From contig JAEZGI010000083.1 of the NCBI GenBank assembly GCA_023416995.1, positions 1-64,000 of the forward strand: DNA of 64,000 bases. Direction: 5' to 3'. Below, one piece after another: positions 54,121-61,525 of the stretch (within the stretch, counting starts at the first letter, position 1; the number at the start of each line of letters is the position of its first letter). The notes beneath the pieces are model-generated. The model had not been told where the DNA came from. It saw only the letters and a program-made list of their open reading frames with translations, and did no database searches. This DNA is from Bacteroidota bacterium (lineage in GTDB: Bacteria; Bacteroidota; Bacteroidia; Chitinophagales; Chitinophagaceae). Position numbers and translations under genes: made by a program.

Positions 54121-56157
54121 ATGATTGAAGCACTCGGCGGAATTACCTTGCTGATAGTCGGCGGTATCGCATTCTTCCTCTTTATTATCCTGGCAGCATT
54201 TGCCAGCTTTTACAAAAAGATCCCGCAGGGCAAAGCCATCGTACGAACAGGTGTTGGTGGCGGCAAGGTCGCGTTTAACCGCGGTATGTACGTGATCCCC
54301 ATTCTCCATAAAATGGAAATCATGGACATTTCAGTAAAAAAACTTCAGATTGACAGGATGGAACATGAGGGCCTGATCTGTAAAGACAATATCCGCGCTG
54401 ATATCAAAGTTGCCTTTTTCGTTCGTGTAAATAAAACAGTAGAAGACGTATTAAATGTCGCCCAGATAATTGGCACCGAACGCGCAAGCGAAGTAGGCAC
54501 GCTCACAAATCTTTTTGAAGCCAAGTTCTCAGAAGCACTCAAAACGGTTGGCAAAAAATTCGACTTTGTTTCTTTATATGAAGCACGCCGCGAATTCAGG
54601 AATGAAATTTTGGATATCATTGGCACCGATCTGAACGGATACACATTGGATGATTGCGCGATTGATTATCTCGAACAAACTGAAATGAAATACCTGAGCC
54701 CTGAAAACATTCTTGACTCACAGGGTATCAGGAAAATAACCGAGCTCACTGCAGCACAAAATATCAATGCCAATCTTATTCGTCGCGAAGAAGAAAAAGT
54801 AATCAAAAAACAAAACGTTGAAGCACGTGAAGCTATTCTTGAACTGGAAAGACAAATGGCGGAGAAAGAAGAAAAACAACGCCGCGAGATTGATAATGTG
54901 AAGGCCCGCGAACAGGCAGAAATACTGAAAGTTCGTGAAGAAGAGCGTCTGAAAGCAGAATCAGTGCGCATCAAAACAGACGAAAGCCTGGCTATACAGG
55001 AAGAAAATAAACTTCGCCAGATAATTATTGCAGCGAAGAATAAACAGAGAACAGATGCTGTTGAAACCGAAAGAGTGGAAAAGGACCGTGCATTGGAAGC
55101 AACCGAAAGAGAAAAAATTGTTACGCTGGCTCAGATTGAAAAGGAAAGGAACATAGAGGTTGAACGTAAGAATATCCAGGATGTGATCCGCGAAAGAGTG
55201 AAGTTGGAAAAAGGTGTTGTAGAAGAACAGCAGAATATGAAAGACATCGAATCTTTCAGAGCAATTGAGCGCGAAAAAACAGTTGGCATTACTGACGCGA
55301 GCCGGCTGGCAGAAGAAAAGCTGATCTATACTGTGAAGGCAGCAGAGGCCGAAAAGAAAGCGGCAGAAGAAAAAGCCAAACAATTAATCATTGACGCAGA
55401 AGCAAAGAAAGAAGCTTCAATAAAAGAGGCAGAAGCGCGTAAGATACTTGCAGAGGCACAGGCACGTGAAGAAGCAACGCTTGGTTTATCAGAAGCCGAG
55501 GTAATGATGGCAAAAGCAGAGGCTTTGGAGCGCCAGGGTGTGGTAGATGCCGGTGTTGTTGAGAAAATGGCCGAGGCCCGCCGCAAACAGGGACTCGCGG
55601 AAGCCGAAGTTACCAAAGAAAAAGCGTTTGCTGAAGCTGAAGGCATCCAACACAAAGCTGAAGCCATGAAGAAACTGGACGGTGTGGGTAAAGAACATGA
55701 GGAGTTTAAGTTGCTTCTTGCAAAAGATCGGGATATCGCACTGGCGCAGATCAATATTCATAAAGATATTGCCGTGGCTCAGTCTGAAGTGTTGGGTACC
55801 GCGTTAAAAACTGCAAAGATCGACATCGTTGGTGGTGAGACCATGTTCTTCCAGAATATTGTGAACCAGATATCAAACGGCCGTGGTTTTGACAGGCTGA
55901 TCAACGAAAGCGAAAACGCTACCGAAATTAAAAAAGCTTTGCTCGGCAATGGCATTCATGATGGCAACCTGCTTGAACGTATCAGAACCTTTGCAGAAAA
56001 ATACAATATATCAACCAACGATCTTAAAAATCTAACCATCTCAGGCGTATTGATGAAAATGCAGGCTAACAGCTCTGATGATGATCGTCCTTCGCTGATG
56101 GATCTCAGCAAGCTGGCCAATAGCCTTGGACTCGGAAACAAGAAGTTGAACGCTTAA
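54121..56157 (+). CDS. yqiK: Flotillin/YqiK-family SPFH (band 7) protein
   Basis: The 678-residue protein has one N-terminal membrane helix (ITLLIVGGIAFFLFIILAAFA), an SPFH domain at about 30-200 (IPQGKAIVRTGVGGGKVAF, VAFFVRVNKTVEDVLNVAQ), and a very long charged coiled coil from about 220 to 530 (repeated EEK/EAEAKK/AKAEA heptads, the flotillin EA-repeat region). A compact C-terminal domain follows (LKTAKIDIVGGETMFFQNIVN). Flotillins scaffold ordered membrane patches. The name is by family similarity. It forms a pair with the YqiJ-like protein encoded just upstream, and a hairpin at 56169-56189 separates it from the ATPase gene. Confidence 0.93.
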   Translation: MIEALGGITLLIVGGIAFFLFIILAAFASFYKKIPQGKAIVRTGVGGGKVAFNRGMYVIPILHKMEIMDISVKKLQIDRMEHEGLICKDNIRADIKVAFFVRVNKTVEDVLNVAQIIGTERASEVGTLTNLFEAKFSEALKTVGKKFDFVSLYEARREFRNEILDIIGTDLNGYTLDDCAIDYLEQTEMKYLSPENILDSQGIRKITELTAAQNINANLIRREEEKVIKKQNVEAREAILELERQMAEKEEKQRREIDNVKAREQAEILKVREEERLKAESVRIKTDESLAIQEENKLRQIIIAAKNKQRTDAVETERVEKDRALEATEREKIVTLAQIEKERNIEVERKNIQDVIRERVKLEKGVVEEQQNMKDIESFRAIEREKTVGITDASRLAEEKLIYTVKAAEAEKKAAEEKAKQLIIDAEAKKEASIKEAEARKILAEAQAREEATLGLSEAEVMMAKAEALERQGVVDAGVVEKMAEARRKQGLAEAEVTKEKAFAEAEGIQHKAEAMKKLDGVGKEHEEFKLLLAKDRDIALAQINIHKDIAVAQSEVLGTALKTAKIDIVGGETMFFQNIVNQISNGRGFDRLINESENATEIKKALLGNGIHDGNLLERIRTFAEKYNISTNDLKNLTISGVLMKMQANSSDDDRPSLMDLSKLANSLGLGNKKLNA

Positions 56158-56168
56158 CAATCAAGAAC

Positions 56169-56189
56169 GCTGCGGCAAGTTGCCGCAGC
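56169..56189 (+). terminator. GC-rich hairpin between flotillin and ATPase genes
   Basis: GCTGCGGC-AAGTT-GCCGCAGC is a perfect 8-base stem with a 5-base loop, 11 bases after the flotillin stop, followed by TTCATTG rather than a T run. It could be a partial terminator that lowers ATPase expression relative to the upstream genes. Confidence 0.55.
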
Positions 56190-56223
56190 TTCATTGTATC
56201 AGGATTGCCTTATTTCGTTTTAT

Positions 56224-59200
56224 ATGTCGACAGCGCAAAAGGTCACGACCGTGCTTGATTCAGGCACGTATGAGATTATCCGAAACAGGTTAAATGAACA
56301 GCGGCTTGATCTGGCCGCCCGTCTTGCCAGGCTCAATAAGGCCAGGCATGAAATCTTTAGCTCGACTGGGTTCGAACTCATTTCAAATCAAAGGATCACT
56401 ACCGAAAATCATGGTGAGGCCCGTGGCATTATCGCTATAGGTGATCTTTGTATTTTTGGTTATAACGTTCATTTTGGCCTGCGCGAAAACATCAAACTGA
56501 GTGATGTATTCAGCATCTACAAGTTTACCAGCGATCATTTTGAACCCCAGTCGCTTACACTGATCGATGACCCCACGTTCACCACCGACTTTACAAACCT
56601 TTATAAATATTACCGCGATTCGCTATTTGCGAAATTTTCATTGTCAGGCAATTACCTGTACATGATTTTTCACACCAGCAAAAATCCGGACGACAGGAAA
56701 GCATTTAAATGGCTCATCAAAAACAACACGCTTTCTTATGTGGATGACCGAAGCGTGCACGAGGTGCGTAAGGCGCCGCAGCATGATTTTGAATGGGTGA
56801 AGACAACACTTGAAGATAGGCGACTGGGCGTACACCCGCATATATCAGTGCTTGACAAAGTATTTATCGAAGCACTAAATGGCGATATCACTTTCAAAAT
56901 AGAAAACAACACAACTACCGGGCGGGGCATATATCACGAGCCGGTAATGAACAAAGATCAGCAGTTGGATGATGCTGAATACTGGTATGCAGATCTTGGC
57001 AACCTGGTAGCAGTAAAGATCAAACCCTACCAGGAGGCGCCACGGAGCTTTCTATTTAATGTGCGCACAAAGGAAGTGAAACCAATTCCGATGCTGTTGG
57101 ATGCGGGGATCTTGCTTCCGGATAACCAGGGTGTCATTTTTCCAAATGGTTACTACCTGCAAAACGGTGATTATAAAATATTTGAATCAACCGTTTCCGA
57201 ACTTGAATTTATACGAAGTCAACCTTCCCCAAACGGCGAGGATATCCTTTATGTTTTTTACCAGGTTCGTTTAAACACTTATGTGCTGATGTCATACAAT
57301 GTAATCGCACAAAAAGTGGAAACACCTATTGTCTGTAATGGCTTTACAGTGTTTAATGATGGCAAACTCATCTTCTTTCGTACAGAAAAAGAAGCAGTGC
57401 GACATCACCAGGTGCAAATCTGGCAAACACCCTACACACTGGTGCTGAAGGAAAATGAAGCCATGCGCGACAATGTATTGTACAAGATAGGGAACAAAGA
57501 TATTGTTAGTGCCATGGCTGAAAGCCAGGAGGTAATTCAGTTGTTAAGTAAAGAAGATTCTTATTCCAGATTATACGAAGACATACACAAACGTGCAACC
57601 GACATCATCGATGCTTACTTCTGGATTAAGGACCCCGCCACTTTTGACCTCGCCGGCCCGCTGCAGCAAATCAGAGATATCGCTAATACTGCGATCGATG
57701 AATTTGCAAAAGTGCAGGCACAACGGCAACATGCACGTGACGCGCTCGCTGCCATGCAGCAAAGGGTTGATCAGTTGTTGATCAATGTCCGGAATACCGT
57801 GGTTGGCTCGCTGGATCAACTGGTGCATCTTCTTTCTCAGACGCGACAAATGCAGGGTGCTGTGATAGACCTGGGAAACATAAAGTATGTTGCTCCTGCA
57901 GCGATAGACGCTTTGAAAGAAGTGCTTGAAGAAAATAACAAAAGACTGTCACACGATACGATCAGTTTCCTGCTAAAGGATACGGCCCTTGAACCATATG
58001 AAAAGATGGTACTTGACCGGAAAGCTGAAGTGGCATCAGTCACAAAGGCAATCGATGCACAGGATATTGAAAAAGGTGTAAAAGATATTGCGGCAGAGCT
58101 TGAAATGCTGATCGATATCCTGAACAGTTTAAAAATAGAAGATACCACCCAGAGTACCCAGATCATTGAAAAGATCTCACTGATCTTTGCTTCATTAAAC
58201 GAAGTCAAAGCTGAATTGGTTCGTACGCTTTCCGCTCTTCGCAGCAAAGAAGCAACCGGGGAGTTTTATGCGCAATTGACCTTATTGGAACAAGGCATTG
58301 TTAGTTTCCTTGACCTGTCATCATCGCCTGAGAAATGTGAAGATTATCTCACCAAGGTAAGTGTGCAGATTGAGGAATTGGAGAGCAAGTTTGCAGACTT
58401 CCCCGAGTTTATCATGAAGGTCGCTGATAAACGCGACGAAGTGATTAAAGCTTTCAGCGGCAGAAAAGAGATGTTGATTGCCCAGATCAATAAACGCACA
58501 GCATCGCTTGAGCAAATTGGTCTGCGTGTATTGAAAAATGTTGAAAACAAAGCGCGCTCGTTCGACAGCAAAGAGGCTATCTATGCGTTTTTTTCTTCCG
58601 ATCTGATGATCGGCAAAATCCGAAATCTGGTAATTGACCTCAATGAACTTGGAGATGTGGCTAAGGCAGAAAACCTCGAAAACCTGCTCAAGGTGGCCCA
58701 GGAAGACGCTTTACGTAATCTGAAAGACAAAACTGAGCTCTTTGTTGATGGCCAGAACATCATTGCCCTGGGCGATTATAAATTCGTTATCAATAAACAG
58801 GTGCTGGATCTGAGCATCATCCGGAAAGACGAAAGACTGTTCTTTCACTTAATTGGCACCAGTTTCTATAAAGAAGTAACCGCAGAATCTTTATATCAAT
58901 ACCGGCATATCTGGGAACAGGAACTTGTTTCAGAGAATACTGAAGTTTACCGGGGTGAATATCTCGCTTACCAGGCAGTACAGGAAGCGCTTATGAACCC
59001 ACATGCAGATTTTGATCACCTTGCCTTTATTAATGATCGTACCGAACGTGATTATGGCGCATCATATCTTAAAGGAGTTCACAATACGGATGCCGCGCTT
59101 ATCTACGAAAAGCTCATGACCATCCATGAATCGCTTGGCGTGTTAAGATTTGCACCAGGGGTTCGTGTGGCTGCACAGCGTTTCTGGTTCGGACTTGAAA

Positions 59201-61188
59201 ATGAAACACGTGAGCGCATGTACCAACTCATTTTGGCAGCGCATGCAATCGGTCAAAGTTTCCCGGGCAGCAGACAATATACATTTGTATTGCAGGAGAT
59301 TGCTTCAAAATATGTTGGACAGCGTCTTGCACAGACAGTCATCAGCAAAATGGAATTAGCTGAATACCTTTACCATGAATTTGCTGCTGCCGGCTCTGCT
59401 ACTTCAGACATATCGCGGAACGGTGGAAACCCGAAAGATCAAAAATTATCGGAGACACAGGATGGACATACTCTTACGACTTCAACCATAAAGGTTGCAG
59501 CTTCCACAGCAACATCGCAGGCATTTCATTTCACTGCCAGCCAGCAGGCAATGGCAATCAAATATGAGTTCACGCGCTTCCTGCACTCGCACAAAAAACA
59601 GAATACCTTTTTACATGACGCGGAAAATAGTGCCTTCAACGAAGAAGAACGTTTCCGCATCATCCAAAACTGGCTACAGGCTTTTATACAACAAACAGGT
59701 GGACTGGATTTGAAATACCTGGAAGAAGCAACCTGTTTGTTTTTGTATAAGGACCATCATTACCGTGAACGCATTGCTTCTGATCAAACCTTGATCCATG
59801 ATTTGAAAGGCGCACATGCACTTATCAATAACCAGGAATACAAACTGGATTATCACCTTTTCATGCAAAAGATGAAGCACTATAACAACACCGTGGTACC
59901 ATCTTTCAAAGCCTTTAACGACGAAAAAAACAGTTTGACACAACAATACAAAAATTCACTTAAGATCAGCGAGCTTGAGCCGCGGGTATTAAGTTCTTTT
60001 GTGAGGAATCGATTGATTAACGAAATCTACTTCCCTTTGCTTGGCGCAAACCTGGCCCGTCAGATTGGAGCTGCAGGTGATGATAAACGTACGGCCCGTA
60101 TGGGAATGTTATTGTTGATTTCGCCTCCTGGTTACGGAAAAACCACGCTGATGGAATACCTGGCAAAAACCATGGGATTACATTTTGTGAAGATCAACGG
60201 TCCAACCATCGGGCATAATATAACATCTATTGATCCTGTTGAAGCAACAACCTCAGGTGCAAGAGAGGAGTTAAAAAAGACAAACCTGGCTTTGGAAATG
60301 GCTGATAACGTTATGCTATACCTGGATGATATCCAGCATTGCAGTGCGGAGTTTCTTCAGAAATTTATTTCGCTGGCAGATGGCCAGCGTAAAATGGACG
60401 GCATTTTCGAAGGACATAGTAAAACCTATGATCTTCGCGGCAAGCGTTTTTGTGTTGTTATGGCCGGCAACCCCTACACTGAAAGCGGTGAGCAATTCAA
60501 GATCCCTGATATGCTTGCGAACCGGGCAGATGTCTATAACCTGGGAGATGTGATCGGAACATCAGATTATTTATTCAACCTGAGTCTTATTGAAAATGCA
60601 GTTGCAGAAAACAGGTATTTACAAAAGATAACGAACCGCAGCTTTGGGGATCTTTATAAACTGGTGAACTTCCTGGAAACTGATGCCGACATGATGCCCG
60701 CCCTTGAAGGAAATTACACGGCGCAGGATATAGATGATGCGCTGGCGGTGTTGCGTAATGTATTAACGATACGCGATGTTGTGATTCGTGTGAATCAACA
60801 GTATATAGCCAGTGCTGCAATGAAAGATGCTTATCGCACCGAACCTGCATTCAAATTACAGGGTTCATACCGCAATATGAATAAGATGGTTGGCAAGGTA
60901 GTGCCTTTGATGAATAAAGAAGAGCTTCATACTCTTATCCTTTCGCATTACGAAGGAGAATCGCAAACATTAACCTCGGATGCCGAAGCAAACCTGTTGA
61001 AACTTAAAGAACTTGCAGGCTTCATAAATGATGCAGAACGTGAACGCTGGGATACCATCAAAACCACGTTCAGAAAAAACAATCGTTTCGGTGGACTTGA
61101 TCAGAATGACACTTCCGGACAAATGCTCATACAACTCAGCACATTTAATGAGCACCTCGAAGCAATTGCTAAAGCAATGAGGAAATAG
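56224..61188 (+). CDS. Giant AAA+ ATPase with beta-rich N-terminus and long coiled coil
   Basis: ATG at 56224 gives 1654 residues (a frame-open ATG 30 bases earlier overlaps nothing useful). The N-terminal 400 residues are beta-rich with repeat-like strands (RGIIAIGDLCIFGYNVHFGL, SLTLIDDPTFTTDF, FLFNVRTKEVKPIPM), propeller-like in appearance. Residues about 480-900 are helical coiled coil. A C-terminal AAA+ module carries Walker A SPPGYGKTTL (about residue 1303) and Walker B MLYLDDIQH (about 1368), with a sensor-like MAGNPYTESGEQF. Databases call such proteins DNA repair ATPase, but nothing here shows a DNA role. Its fixed place behind PspA and flotillin suggests remodelling of membrane-bound filaments. 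Confidence 0.9.
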   Translation: MSTAQKVTTVLDSGTYEIIRNRLNEQRLDLAARLARLNKARHEIFSSTGFELISNQRITTENHGEARGIIAIGDLCIFGYNVHFGLRENIKLSDVFSIYKFTSDHFEPQSLTLIDDPTFTTDFTNLYKYYRDSLFAKFSLSGNYLYMIFHTSKNPDDRKAFKWLIKNNTLSYVDDRSVHEVRKAPQHDFEWVKTTLEDRRLGVHPHISVLDKVFIEALNGDITFKIENNTTTGRGIYHEPVMNKDQQLDDAEYWYADLGNLVAVKIKPYQEAPRSFLFNVRTKEVKPIPMLLDAGILLPDNQGVIFPNGYYLQNGDYKIFESTVSELEFIRSQPSPNGEDILYVFYQVRLNTYVLMSYNVIAQKVETPIVCNGFTVFNDGKLIFFRTEKEAVRHHQVQIWQTPYTLVLKENEAMRDNVLYKIGNKDIVSAMAESQEVIQLLSKEDSYSRLYEDIHKRATDIIDAYFWIKDPATFDLAGPLQQIRDIANTAIDEFAKVQAQRQHARDALAAMQQRVDQLLINVRNTVVGSLDQLVHLLSQTRQMQGAVIDLGNIKYVAPAAIDALKEVLEENNKRLSHDTISFLLKDTALEPYEKMVLDRKAEVASVTKAIDAQDIEKGVKDIAAELEMLIDILNSLKIEDTTQSTQIIEKISLIFASLNEVKAELVRTLSALRSKEATGEFYAQLTLLEQGIVSFLDLSSSPEKCEDYLTKVSVQIEELESKFADFPEFIMKVADKRDEVIKAFSGRKEMLIAQINKRTASLEQIGLRVLKNVENKARSFDSKEAIYAFFSSDLMIGKIRNLVIDLNELGDVAKAENLENLLKVAQEDALRNLKDKTELFVDGQNIIALGDYKFVINKQVLDLSIIRKDERLFFHLIGTSFYKEVTAESLYQYRHIWEQELVSENTEVYRGEYLAYQAVQEALMNPHADFDHLAFINDRTERDYGASYLKGVHNTDAALIYEKLMTIHESLGVLRFAPGVRVAAQRFWFGLENETRERMYQLILAAHAIGQSFPGSRQYTFVLQEIASKYVGQRLAQTVISKMELAEYLYHEFAAAGSATSDISRNGGNPKDQKLSETQDGHTLTTSTIKVAASTATSQAFHFTASQQAMAIKYEFTRFLHSHKKQNTFLHDAENSAFNEEERFRIIQNWLQAFIQQTGGLDLKYLEEATCLFLYKDHHYRERIASDQTLIHDLKGAHALINNQEYKLDYHLFMQKMKHYNNTVVPSFKAFNDEKNSLTQQYKNSLKISELEPRVLSSFVRNRLINEIYFPLLGANLARQIGAAGDDKRTARMGMLLLISPPGYGKTTLMEYLAKTMGLHFVKINGPTIGHNITSIDPVEATTSGAREELKKTNLALEMADNVMLYLDDIQHCSAEFLQKFISLADGQRKMDGIFEGHSKTYDLRGKRFCVVMAGNPYTESGEQFKIPDMLANRADVYNLGDVIGTSDYLFNLSLIENAVAENRYLQKITNRSFGDLYKLVNFLETDADMMPALEGNYTAQDIDDALAVLRNVLTIRDVVIRVNQQYIASAAMKDAYRTEPAFKLQGSYRNMNKMVGKVVPLMNKEELHTLILSHYEGESQTLTSDAEANLLKLKELAGFINDAERERWDTIKTTFRKNNRFGGLDQNDTSGQMLIQLSTFNEHLEAIAKAMRK

Positions 61189-61525
61189 CCCGCGCAGTAA
61201 GGACGTTTAAATATTATTAGCCTGTTAATAATTTGTTTAAGTCATATCGAATATTTTACTTTGGGCATCACAACCGTGGTCAGTAGCACCTTCTGCACTA
61301 TTTGTAGTTGTCTGCCGTAACTGCCTCATTGGTGAGTGAACATTGATAATGTCAGCACGACATTATACCATCAAATCATCCCCTAAATCAGACCGGCTTT
61401 CATAAGAAGCGTTGTTATCACAACGACTGCATCACGCTTGCGTGTTTGCAGATCACTGCCACTTTGCATTTACATGCAGGGCTGGTACCAGGCTACCTAT
61501 GCACTTTACGAAATAAAACGAAACC
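61189..61525. other. Intergenic region before the fourth SusC gene
   Basis: This 337-base gap contains an AT-rich hairpin ATTATTA-N6-TAATAAT (61213-61232) that may be a weak terminator for the ATPase gene, and a CGTTGT-TATC-ACAACG inverted repeat (61410-61425) about 100 bases before the SusC start. No exact TAnnTTTG element, tRNA or convincing ORF was found; the 61-codon frame at 61438-61623 overlaps the SusC start and lacks features. Confidence 0.5.

Noticed and set aside
54961..55754. Several long minus-strand ORFs opposite the flotillin coiled coil
   Set aside because: Their Ser/Phe/Ala-rich products are the usual antisense reading of EA/EK heptads; codon pattern follows the plus-strand gene.
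60326..60850. Small ORFs within the AAA+ module
   Set aside because: They lie in other frames of a strongly conserved ATPase region with clear Walker motifs.
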